Below are positions 1 through 8,042 of a DNA stretch of 64,000 bases, piece by piece. Below the pieces are notes generated by a model. It searched no databases. It was given only the letters and a program-made list of their open reading frames with translations, and was not told the DNA's origin. The stretch comes from CBDDFV01 sp965227335 (GTDB lineage: Bacteria > Planctomycetota > Phycisphaerae > Phycisphaerales > SM1A02): assembly GCA_965227335.1 (NCBI GenBank), contig CBDDFV010000006.1, positions 62,001 through 126,000 of the forward strand. The letters are read 5' to 3'. How positions within the stretch are numbered: the first letter of the stretch is position 1; every line of letters begins with the position of its first letter. A program made the position numbers and the translations under genes.

Positions 1-1713
1 TGTCTGGAGAAGGACCCGGAGCGTCGATACGCAACGGCGCTGGAGCTGTCGCGCGAGTTGCGCCGGTTCCTCGCCAACGAGCCGGTGGCGGCGGGTCCGC
101 CGTCGGCTCGGTATCGTGCGATGAAGTTCGCCCGGCGTCACCGGGCCGCGGTGGCGGCGTCGGGATTCGCGGCGGGCGTGCTGGTGGCGGCGAGTGTCAC
201 GAGTACGGTCGCCGCGATCAAAGCCGAGCGGGCGCTCGTGGAGCGAAACCGGGCGTTGTCCGACGCCACCGCGCGGGCGAACGAGCTGCGTGACGTCGCG
301 GCGTTCCAGGCGTCATCGATGCTCGGGATTGATCCGGCGGCGATGGGCGAGACATGGCGCGTGGCGTTGCTCGAGGCGATCGAGGACGCGGGTCGTCGCG
401 CGGCGTTGCCTTCGAAGATCGTTGCAGGCCACGTGCGCACCGTCGATGAACTGACGCAAAGCGCGGACCTCGCCGGCGTGGCGGTCGAGGTGATGCGCCG
501 TCATCTGCTGGATCCATCGTCGAGCGCCATCGACCGCGAGTTCAACGGACAGCCGCTGGTGCGCGGGCAGCTGCGACACGCCTTGGGCGCCGTGTGGTTG
601 TCTCTCGGGGAGAGCGATCGGGCGGAGCCGCTGATTGTCGAGTCGTACCAGACTCGTCTCGCACGGTTGCCGGCGCTGCATCCGGATATCCTCGAATCGA
701 AAACGCTGCTCGGTGAGCTTCGGACCGTACAGGGCCGCCTCTCCGAAGCGGATGCGCTGTTTCACGAGGCGCTGGCAGGGCGGCGAACCGCCCTGGGCGA
801 CGATCACGTGGACACGCTCCGGTCGACGCTGCACATCGGCGTGCTGCGGGCGAATCAGAACGAACAGCACGAAGCAAGAACGCGTCTCGCCGCGGCCTTC
901 AATCAGATTCAGAAGGTGCTCGGCCCCGACCACGAACTGACGATGCAGGCGATGGCGGCGCTGGCCGCCGGTCATTGGGCGGTTGATGAGTTCGACGAGG
1001 CGGAGCGCCTCGCCCGGGCCGCCCTCGCCCGTGATCTGTGGGCCCCCGACGATCCGGATCGGATTCGAATGCTGGATCTCCTGGGCAAGACGCTGAATGC
1101 GCGCGAGAAATACGAAGAAGGGTTCGGGTACTTGTGGGAGGCGTATGACCTCCGCCGCGCCCGCTACGGCGCCGGCCATCCCGAGACCATCGCCTCGCTG
1201 ATCACCCTGGGCGTCGCGTACTGGAGCGTGAACGAGCTGGAAGACGCGCAGCGGTTGCTTTCGGAAGCGCAGGAACGATGCGAGCGTCTCGGTCCTCTGC
1301 ACGCGATGACGATCACGACCAGCGCGAACCTCGGCGCCGTGTGTTCGGAGCTGGGGGATCGCTCCCGCGCGCAGGCGGCGCTCGTGGCGGCGTATCGAGC
1401 AAGCAAGGCGGTGCATGGCCCGGCCGATCCGCAGACGTTGACGATCCTTGGGAACATCGCGCGTCTGTGTATCTCGGAAGGCCAGATCGATCCGGCGATC
1501 GCCATCGGCGAACTGATCGAGCGCCGGATCGAGCAACGCCGCGCCGAGGACGACCGGATCGAGGCGATGGAGTTTGATCGACTCGCCGGGTTGTGGCGGG
1601 TGCTCCACCAGTTTCGGCCACAGCGCGGGTTGTGGGAGCGTTCGGAGAAAGTCACATCCTGGATGGATGGATCGCCGCTCGATGCATCGCACACCGACCC
1701 CGCCAGAGAATGA
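1..1713 (+). CDS. Ser/Thr protein kinase with TPR region, 3' part (5' end outside window)
   Basis: Reading frame 1 is open from the first base to the stop at 1711-1713, so this is a 570-residue C-terminal piece of a gene that starts before the window. The first visible residues, CLEKDPERRY, are the end of a kinase domain (subdomain XI), followed by a juxtamembrane stretch and a hydrophobic segment at visible residues 49-72. The same arrangement closes the kinase domains at 8035, 13425 and 31100. After the membrane segment come helical TPR-type repeats from about residue 165 to 540, predicted to lie on the far side of the membrane. The catalytic lobe cannot be checked. By family knowledge it phosphorylates proteins on Ser/Thr; the signal and target are unknown. 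Confidence 0.85.
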   Translation, partial: CLEKDPERRYATALELSRELRRFLANEPVAAGPPSARYRAMKFARRHRAAVAASGFAAGVLVAASVTSTVAAIKAERALVERNRALSDATARANELRDVAAFQASSMLGIDPAAMGETWRVALLEAIEDAGRRAALPSKIVAGHVRTVDELTQSADLAGVAVEVMRRHLLDPSSSAIDREFNGQPLVRGQLRHALGAVWLSLGESDRAEPLIVESYQTRLARLPALHPDILESKTLLGELRTVQGRLSEADALFHEALAGRRTALGDDHVDTLRSTLHIGVLRANQNEQHEARTRLAAAFNQIQKVLGPDHELTMQAMAALAAGHWAVDEFDEAERLARAALARDLWAPDDPDRIRMLDLLGKTLNAREKYEEGFGYLWEAYDLRRARYGAGHPETIASLITLGVAYWSVNELEDAQRLLSEAQERCERLGPLHAMTITTSANLGAVCSELGDRSRAQAALVAAYRASKAVHGPADPQTLTILGNIARLCISEGQIDPAIAIGELIERRIEQRRAEDDRIEAMEFDRLAGLWRVLHQFRPQRGLWERSEKVTSWMDGSPLDASHTDPARE

Positions 1714-1726
1714 GACAGCCGCGGAA

Positions 1727-1762
1727 GAGGCGCTCCCGTCAACGTCGTGACGGAAGCGCCTC
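1727..1762. terminator. Bidirectional hairpin terminator between convergent genes
   Basis: GAGGCGCT at 1727-1734 pairs with AGCGCCTC at 1755-1762, and after one mismatch CCGTC pairs with GACGG around an 8-nt loop. It lies between the ends of two convergent genes. There is no clear T-run, so terminator function is inferred from position and stem strength. Confidence 0.5.
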
Positions 1763-1790
1763 GGGCGATCGACGCAGGGGGACGAGCGGA

Positions 1791-3302
1791 TCAAGAGCCG
1801 GCGTTGGAGATCGAGTACGACTCGCCGCGGGCCCGAGCCGCTGCGGCGTGATAGGCCTTGGCGTAGTCCCCGCCGTTCTCGACCATCTCCCGGATGATCG
1901 TCCGCTGGCCGGCTTGTTCAAGCTCGTACATCACCTCGCCGATGCGGGCGATGTCGTCCCACCAGAAGCGGGACAAGTGCGACGGCCATTCCTGGGCGTA
2001 CGTCTTGAACACGCGAGCCGCCTCGGCGGCGTCGCCGGCCTCCATGAGCGCGATGCAGTGGTCGAGCAGTCGTTCCTGCCAGACGCCGGGCCGGCGATGG
2101 AACTGGACATAGTCGTTGGGGAGGATCTTCCGGGTCCCACGCTCCACCCAGAAGAGAATCACGGTTCCGAGGGCGGGCTCATCACGATCGAAGCACGACT
2201 CCGCGAGCGCCATCAGACAGTCGGCGGTGGCGAGCACTCCGTCCGGCGTGACATCGTCGCCCGCAGCGGTCATCGCCTCGATGATCGCGAGGTCCTCCCA
2301 GGTGGGATACGCATCGCCGAACGGCCGGAAGCCGGTGTCGTGGATGCGGGACTGCACGCGCTGCAGGGCGAGGGCCGCGGTGAGCCGAGCCGCTCGATCG
2401 GGCGCGGTCGGATCGAACTCCGCAGCCGTGCGAACAAGCTCAAACCAACGCTGCAGGTGATTCTCCGAGGCGTACTCCGCGACTTTGTCGTACAGATCGG
2501 CGCCGAGTCCCTCGCTCGCGGCGAGGATCACGAGCGACTCAGCGATGTATCGGTTCGGGTTGTATTGCTCCGCGGCGTCGTATTCGAACGAACCGAGAAG
2601 CGCACGGGCGGCGCGCACACGGCCCGCAAAGACGTGTTCGAGAATCTCCCGATACTGGGGGCCAAGCGCGTCGAGGTCCGGCGTCGCGGCGTCAGCCGCC
2701 GCGCACCGCTGGAACCGAACCCGGTCGATCGGGACCGGCGGCCCCTGGTACACCCACTGGACGGTGGACCCGCCGGGACGTTCGAACGTCAAGGCCACGG
2801 TCCCCCGGTCGGCCAGGGCCTGACCGACATGACGAAGGAGTCGATCATGACGCCGGGCGGTGACCGGCCCGCCGTTGATGGCGACGAGCTTGTCGCCGCG
2901 TCGAATGGCGGGTTCAGCTTGAGGGTTGGTGTGGCGGGAGCGGTCGGCGACGGGGAAGGTCGTTCGATCGTTGGCGGACCAGATCACCGTCCAGACATCA
3001 GCGCCGGCGGCGCGATGCACCTGGAACGGGATCTCGGAGGCGGACAGCAGGAACTCCGCCGCGAGGTAGTCCGACGCGGGCCCGGCGGGCCGGGCGGACG
3101 ACGCGGGAATGGCGGCCGGCGGGGCGGGCGGATCAACGGTCGCGGTCGACTCAGGACGGGCGGGCGTCATCGAACGCGGCGCCGCGCCAAGGGCCGAGGG
3201 CTGGAGGCCCGAGGCGTCCTCGTCGCCGCCACATCCCACCAGGGTCAGCGGGGCGGCGAGGATGAAGACGCACGCGGGTCGGAACGGACATCGGCAACGC
3301 AT
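1791..3302 (-). CDS. Lipoprotein with a PDZ-like domain, function unknown
   Basis: A 503-residue protein with an N-terminal signal ending in the lipobox LVGC (residues 21-24), so it should be lipid-anchored after export. A proline/alanine-rich linker follows to about residue 75. Residues 88-180 look like a PDZ-type domain, with IRRGDKLVAINGGPV as the usual loop and strand. The remaining 300 residues are mostly helical with no motif I recognise. It is the last of four same-strand genes (7330 to 1791) for exported proteins, 85 nt after its upstream neighbour. A role in envelope protein handling is possible, but no protease or other catalytic residues are visible. Confidence 0.75.
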   Translation of the reverse strand: MRCRCPFRPACVFILAAPLTLVGCGGDEDASGLQPSALGAAPRSMTPARPESTATVDPPAPPAAIPASSARPAGPASDYLAAEFLLSASEIPFQVHRAAGADVWTVIWSANDRTTFPVADRSRHTNPQAEPAIRRGDKLVAINGGPVTARRHDRLLRHVGQALADRGTVALTFERPGGSTVQWVYQGPPVPIDRVRFQRCAAADAATPDLDALGPQYREILEHVFAGRVRAARALLGSFEYDAAEQYNPNRYIAESLVILAASEGLGADLYDKVAEYASENHLQRWFELVRTAAEFDPTAPDRAARLTAALALQRVQSRIHDTGFRPFGDAYPTWEDLAIIEAMTAAGDDVTPDGVLATADCLMALAESCFDRDEPALGTVILFWVERGTRKILPNDYVQFHRRPGVWQERLLDHCIALMEAGDAAEAARVFKTYAQEWPSHLSRFWWDDIARIGEVMYELEQAGQRTIIREMVENGGDYAKAYHAAAARARGESYSISNAGS

Positions 3303-3387
3303 GGGCGGAGCTCCAGGTCAGGGGAGGGTGGTTCGGCGAGCGGGGACGGGCCGTATTTCTTGCGAAAGCGCTCGAGGCTCGATCGCC

Positions 3388-4695
3388 TCAACGATCGAAA
3401 AGAGCCTGCATGTAGGCTTCCATGACACGGTCAGCCGCGAAGAGGACTTCGACGTAGTCGGAAGTGTCGCGTGTGCTGGCGAGGAACTCGGTGACCGGGC
3501 GCCAGGTGGGATCGGGGAGTTCGGCCTTCTCGCCCGCCCGCTCCATGGCGACGACGAGCGAGGCTCGGATGTCGTCATCGGCGACCATGGGCGACATCAG
3601 ATGGGACTTCAGTCCGAGTTCGAACGCGGCGAGACCCTTCTTCCCGTACTTCTCATCGATCGCTCGCGCAAGCGGCTTGCCCGCGACGTCGAGGGCGTAG
3701 TTGAGCGCCTTGGCCATGCGCAGCGGACGTTCGCCGGACGAAACGGGCGAACCGTTGATGTCACGCAGGGGCGGGAGCTTGACGTCGACGATGTCGCAGA
3801 GTGTCTCTGTCTTGCCGCGCATCCGTTCGGCGAGTTCCGGATCGTTGGCGGCGGCCAACGCGTAGACCGCCACCTGGCGCCCGATCTGCCAGCAGCCGAC
3901 GCGGAGGTACATGAACATGTTGGGCTGAACGTCGTCGATCCAGTCGTCGTTCGGGACGACACGTTTGGCGGCCGGCGGGGCGGCGGGCCTGGCGGCTGGC
4001 TGGGCGACGGGCCTGGACGGATCGGGGAACAGGGCGTCCATGTACGCCGTCATGGCCCGTTCGGTCCGGAGCAGTTGGTCCATGTATCCGGACGCAGGCC
4101 GACTGGACGCGAGGAAGTCCGCGACCGGGCGCCAGGTCGGATCCGGGAGTTGCGAGGCGTCGCCCGCCGTTCGGATCGTCCGGGCGTACATATCGCGAAC
4201 ATCCGCATCGCCGACCATGGACGCGGCGAGGTACGAACGCCAGCCGAGTTCGAACGCGGCGACGCCGGCGGCGCCGTGCTTTCGAGCGACGGCCTCACCG
4301 AGCGGCTTTCCCGCAACCACGAGAATGTAGTTGCAGGCGCGGGCCGAGCGGGTCGCGTCGTCACCGACGCTGATACGCGTTCCCTTTTCGTCGCGCAGCG
4401 GCGGTAGTTCGAAGTCGACGAGCCGACAGAGCGACGCGGTCTTCTTTCGGAATCGCGGCGCCGATTCGGGCTGGTTGGCGCCCGCCATTGCGTAGAGCAC
4501 GAGGTTTCGTCCGAGTTGCCACATGCCGGCCTTGACGTAGCGGTCGGCATCGGGCTGCACCGACGCCAGCCAGTCGTCCTGCGTCGCCGAGACGGAGATT
4601 GTCGCAACAGGCGGAACAGCCGCGGCGGCCCCGGTCAGGGCGGCTGAGAGGAACATGGCGGCGAGGGAGGTCGAGCAAATGCGCGTGCGGATCAT
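3388..4695 (-). CDS. Secreted protein made of two copies of one domain
   Basis: 435 residues with a signal peptide (about residues 1-28, ending in an Ala-rich stretch). The mature part is a direct duplication. Residues 38-225 and 248-432 align throughout, with shared landmarks such as DDW, VQP, LPPLRD, VAGKPL, AAFELG and LPDPTWRPV. An Ala/Pro linker of about 20 residues separates the copies. The copies have drifted but keep the same length, so the duplication is old. I do not recognise the domain; it has no cysteine pairs or catalytic motif that stands out. It lies 85 nt upstream of the PDZ-like lipoprotein gene and 107 nt after the Sel1-type gene, probably in one transcript. Confidence 0.75.
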   Translation of the reverse strand: MIRTRICSTSLAAMFLSAALTGAAAAVPPVATISVSATQDDWLASVQPDADRYVKAGMWQLGRNLVLYAMAGANQPESAPRFRKKTASLCRLVDFELPPLRDEKGTRISVGDDATRSARACNYILVVAGKPLGEAVARKHGAAGVAAFELGWRSYLAASMVGDADVRDMYARTIRTAGDASQLPDPTWRPVADFLASSRPASGYMDQLLRTERAMTAYMDALFPDPSRPVAQPAARPAAPPAAKRVVPNDDWIDDVQPNMFMYLRVGCWQIGRQVAVYALAAANDPELAERMRGKTETLCDIVDVKLPPLRDINGSPVSSGERPLRMAKALNYALDVAGKPLARAIDEKYGKKGLAAFELGLKSHLMSPMVADDDIRASLVVAMERAGEKAELPDPTWRPVTEFLASTRDTSDYVEVLFAADRVMEAYMQALFDR

Positions 4696-4802
4696 GGTTC
4701 TGGTTCCTGGTCAGGCGTGAGTGTTTTGATCAGAAGGCGTCCTCGTAAGGAAAACGGCGAACGCCCGTTGGATCGGCAACGGCGATGAAGATTGCGAGGC
4801 GA

Positions 4803-6284
4803 TCAGTTCAAGGAGGGCGACGCCGACGGATCCTCGGCCTCGGCCTCGGCCTCGTTCTGGACGTCGCTCGGCAGCGGCGCGTAGTCCGCCGCGAGCGCAA
4901 GCAACTGGTCGGCGAGCTCGGGATCCGCGATCACGCCGTCGCCATGGCGGTAGGCTGCTTCGAGATCGATCACTGCATCGGCGGAGCCCGCTTGAACCGC
5001 AAGCCGGTACCAGCGGACGGCCTCGAAGTCGCTGGGTCCGCCGGGCGCCCAGCCGACCGCGAACGCGCGACCCAACTGATGCATGCCCCACGCATCGCCG
5101 TCCTCGGCGAGTTGCAGCAGGAGTGCGGCGGCGAGTTCGGCACGACGCGGGTCGAGTGCAGCGTCCTGGAGATACGTCTCCGCCAGCAGTCTGCGGGCCG
5201 CGCGATCGCCGGCCAGCGCAGCCACGGTCAGGGCGTGCTCCGCCTGCTCCAGCGACATCGAATCGCCCAGCTGCAGATAGATCTCGCCGGTCAGGCGGCT
5301 GGCCTCCGGGTGATACGGCGACTGCGCCGCCTCCAACTGTTCGAGAGCGGCGAGGAGATAGTCCGCCGCCTCGTCCTCGCGGAGAGCGCCGCTGCGATAC
5401 GCGATCATCGCGGCCTCTTCATCGCCATTCGCCGCAGCCTCGCGCAACCACGCGACGGCGGTCTCCTCGTCCACCGGCGGCGTCTCCACCATCGGGTCGA
5501 ACACCTCCGCTGCGGCGAGCAGCCGCGCCGGCACGCTCCCGCTCGCGGCCGCCTTGAGCAGCAGGTCCACATCCACTTCCTCTTCCCCCAGGGACTCCAG
5601 GAAGAGCAGGAACAGACAGTCGGCATCGTCGGACTTATGAGCCAGTTGGGCGACGGCCCTGGCGAGAGTCGTCCCCGGTTCCGGCGTCACGCCGACGCGA
5701 GCCGCGATCCGGGCGTACTCGCGCACGATGAACGGGTCGGCGCCGTGCCGGTCGATCGCCGCCGTCAACACCTGCAACGCCGCCACGCGATCGCGGGCCA
5801 CCACGCGACCGCCGTCGTAGCAGGCGGCAAGGCCGAGAGACGCGACCACTTGTCCGGATTCATGCAACGCGAGCAGCGAGGCGAGAGCCCCACTGTCATC
5901 ATCGGGCGACGCGTTGAGGAGCCGGAGTTCAGCGGCCGCGAGCTGGGCTCGAGCATGACCCTCGGTCGCCAGGGCGTCGAGGCCGGCGAGGTCGATCGAC
6001 GCCCGATCGCCCGCCGACATGCCGCGCATGAGGACCAGATAGCGGGCATCGGGATCGCGCTCCGCGCGAGCCTCCAGTCGGGTCCATTGGTGATCGCTGA
6101 TCGTCGCCAGATACTGACGAAGCGGTTCACCGATGCCGAACGGCGGTTGATCGCCGTGGCCGCCGCCTCGCATCAGCAGCAGGAGCACGACAAAGCCGGT
6201 CGTGAGCGCGGCGGCCGCCGTGGTTCGGGGCCGGCGGTGGAATTCGGTGCGCAGGCGGTGCATCACGGGACTGATCTCCTTCAC
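4803..6284 (-). CDS. Membrane-anchored Sel1/TPR-like repeat protein
   Basis: 493 residues. A short basic N-terminus precedes one hydrophobic segment (about residues 24-38), after which the chain is helical repeats. Phrases such as AMHQLGRAFAVGW, AVRWYRLAVQAGSADA and AVAWLREAAANGDEEAA are typical of Sel1-like repeats, which act as protein-binding scaffolds. The C-terminus is acidic. It starts 6 nt after the AAQQR-repeat gene, so the two are very likely co-transcribed and perhaps translationally linked. A scaffold role in the envelope is inferred from the fold only. Confidence 0.8.
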   Translation of the reverse strand: MKEISPVMHRLRTEFHRRPRTTAAAALTTGFVVLLLLMRGGGHGDQPPFGIGEPLRQYLATISDHQWTRLEARAERDPDARYLVLMRGMSAGDRASIDLAGLDALATEGHARAQLAAAELRLLNASPDDDSGALASLLALHESGQVVASLGLAACYDGGRVVARDRVAALQVLTAAIDRHGADPFIVREYARIAARVGVTPEPGTTLARAVAQLAHKSDDADCLFLLFLESLGEEEVDVDLLLKAAASGSVPARLLAAAEVFDPMVETPPVDEETAVAWLREAAANGDEEAAMIAYRSGALREDEAADYLLAALEQLEAAQSPYHPEASRLTGEIYLQLGDSMSLEQAEHALTVAALAGDRAARRLLAETYLQDAALDPRRAELAAALLLQLAEDGDAWGMHQLGRAFAVGWAPGGPSDFEAVRWYRLAVQAGSADAVIDLEAAYRHGDGVIADPELADQLLALAADYAPLPSDVQNEAEAEAEDPSASPSLN

Positions 6285-6290
6285 TGTGAG

Positions 6291-7330
6291 TTACTTGCGC
6301 GCCAGCCCGCGTCGAACCGCGGCGAGATGCTGGTCGTAGCGTTTGAGGTAGTTCTGACGGAACTCCCGTCGGAGTTGCTTCTCCGCGGCTCGGATCTGCT
6401 TGTTGACGACTTTCTGGGTCCCCTTGTCGAAGGTGCTCGGCATGTCCCGCGGCATGGCGTTGCGCCATTGGGCGGCGGCCATGGCGCGGAAGTCGCGGCG
6501 TCCTTCGGCGCGGTACATGGAGGCCCGTTTGCGCAGGGCGGCGCCAGTGGCGCGAAGGAAGTCGCTGAGGATCACGTTGACGCCCGCTTCGCGGCTGAGT
6601 CGCTGGCGCAGCGCAGCCTGCCGGCGGGCCTGCGCCACCCGTTGTTCGGCCGCCCGTCGTTCAGCCGCCTTGCGGTCCGCGGCCCGACGCTGGGCGGCGC
6701 GCTGTTGGGCCTGCCGCTGCTGGTTGAGTCGTTGCCGCTGAGCGCGGTCCTGGTTGGCGCGTTGTTGAAGCCGGCGTTGCTGAGCGGCTCGACGTTGCTG
6801 GAGCGCGCGCCGCTCCGCCTGCCGTCGCTGGGCCTGACGCTGTTGGGCGGCTCGTCGCTGCTGTTGAGCGACACGTTGGCGGGCGGCGCGCTGCTGAGCG
6901 ATCCGTTGCTGGGCCTGCTTCTGCTGAGCCGCACGGCGCTGGGCGGCGCGTTGTTGAGCCGCACGCTGTTGGGCCGCACGCTGCTGCGCGGCGCGTTGCT
7001 GAGCCGCTCGCTGCTGCTGGTGTCGCTGGCGGGCGATACGCTGCTGGGCGGCACGCTGAGCGCGTTGCTGGGCCGCGCGCTGCTGAGCCGCACGTTGCTG
7101 AGCGGCGCGTTGTTGGGCGGCGCGTTGCTGAGCCGCACGTTGCTGAGCGGCGCGTTGGGCGGCCTGCTGGGCGCCCCGTTGCTGGGCCGCGCGTTGCTGA
7201 GCCGCACGCGCTGGGCGGCGTTCTGGGCGGCGTACGATGCGGGGGTTACGCCGGCGGCGCCAATGAGGGCGGCCGCGCACAGCACCGCCCCGAGTCGCCG
7301 GACGCCACGCTGGTTGATTGAAATGCCCAT
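6291..7330 (-). CDS. Secreted AAQQR pentapeptide-repeat protein, reading frame broken
   Basis: Two reading frames together make one sensible protein. From ATG 7330 (preceded by a purine-rich GGACCGAGGG) comes a signal peptide ending PASYAAQNAAQ. At about 7211 that frame passes into a low-complexity, different sequence and stops at 6572. The frame one base back begins exactly there with ARAAQQRAAQQR, runs through dozens of AAQQR-like units built from 15-bp repeats, and ends in a charged helical C-terminal domain of about 120 residues. A 1-base loss (or equivalent slip) in or before the repeat tract explains this. Because both frames stay open from 7211 to 6572, the exact position is uncertain. 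A sequencing error, a real mutation or phase variation by repeat slippage are all possible. Function unknown; probably a coiled-coil-like surface protein. Confidence 0.6.
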
Positions 7331-7368
7331 CCCTCGGTCCTTCCGGTAGAATTTCGTGGTTGGGTGAG

Positions 7369-7398
7369 GCGGATCGTTCAGATTCGAGCGGATCGTTC
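7369..7398. promoter_or_regulatory. Two 11-bp direct repeats in a divergent promoter region
   Basis: GCGGATCGTTC occurs at 7369-7379 and again at 7388-7398, a 19-bp period, about two helical turns. It sits between the AAQQR gene (leftward) and the sigma factor gene (rightward). This is the layout of a regulator site, but no regulator is identified. Confidence 0.35.
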
Positions 7399-7451
7399 GT
7401 GAGTGGAAACGGGAAACGGGCCCGGCGCCGGCGCCAATCTGATGAGGAACT

Positions 7452-8042
7452 ATGGGGACCAGCGAGACGAACGATCGCGGGCGTGAGGAAACGCGGGCGC
7501 TGTTCGCCCGGGCGGCGCGAGGGGACCGCGAGGCGGAGAACGAGGTCTGGGCGTCCGTCTACCCGGAGGTGCGCCGGATCGCGGAGTCGGTCCTGCGGAG
7601 CGGCGCGGGCCATACGCTGCAGCCGACCGCGATCGTGCATGAGGCGTACCACAAACTGCGCGGCCACTATGACGGCTTCGTGGATCGGCAGCATTTCCTC
7701 GCCGTGGCGTCTCGGGCGATGCGACAGGTGCTGTATGACTACACCGATCGCAAGAATGCGGAGAAACGGGGCGGAGGCCGGCAGCGGGAGCCGCTCTTCG
7801 AGTCCGCCATCAGCGTCGGCGATCTGGAAGTCGACCCGCACGAGTTTGCGGAGGTCATCGACAAACTGGAAGCCCACGACCCGACCTTGAGCCAGATCGT
7901 GACGTTCTCCTTCTTCGCCGGGTTCACCCAGAAGGAAATCGCTGAGGTGCTGGAGATGGGCGAGCGGACGGTCCGGGACAAGCTTCGCTACGCCAAGGCG
8001 TGGCTGCGGGTCGAATTGACAGACGGAGACGACGATGGGTGA
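7452..8042 (+). CDS. ECF-type RNA polymerase sigma factor paired with a kinase
   Basis: 196 residues, the normal size for this planctomycete ECF group. Region 2 is at about residues 20-95 (TLQPTAIVHEAYHKL, then FLAVASRAMRQVLYDY). The conserved KRGGG segment follows, and region 4 has the helix-turn-helix FTQKEIAEVLEMGERTVRDK at about 160-180. These landmarks match the Rhodopirellula-type sigma family (TIGR02999, named from memory). ATG 7452 is preceded by GAGGA. The last 8 nt overlap the start of the kinase gene (ATGGGTGA), so the kinase should be made by coupled translation. The kinase is therefore the likely regulator. No anti-sigma gene is present. Confidence 0.9.
   Translation: MGTSETNDRGREETRALFARAARGDREAENEVWASVYPEVRRIAESVLRSGAGHTLQPTAIVHEAYHKLRGHYDGFVDRQHFLAVASRAMRQVLYDYTDRKNAEKRGGGRQREPLFESAISVGDLEVDPHEFAEVIDKLEAHDPTLSQIVTFSFFAGFTQKEIAEVLEMGERTVRDKLRYAKAWLRVELTDGDDDG

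Noticed and set aside
1593..3425. Long plus-strand open frame opposite the PDZ-like lipoprotein gene
   Set aside because: Its product is Arg/Gly-rich with no signal or motif, and the minus strand has a clear lipoprotein. High GC keeps antisense frames open.
4785..7349. 854-codon plus-strand frame with Leu-rich repeats across 6.3-7.3 kb
   Set aside because: It is the antisense reading of the AAQQR 15-bp repeats and of the Sel1-like gene; it has no plausible start or domain.
6291..7877. 528-codon minus-strand frame taken as the full AAQQR protein
   Set aside because: Its first 180 codons lie across the divergent sigma factor gene and promoter and lack a signal; the true N-terminus is the signal peptide at 7330 in the adjacent frame.
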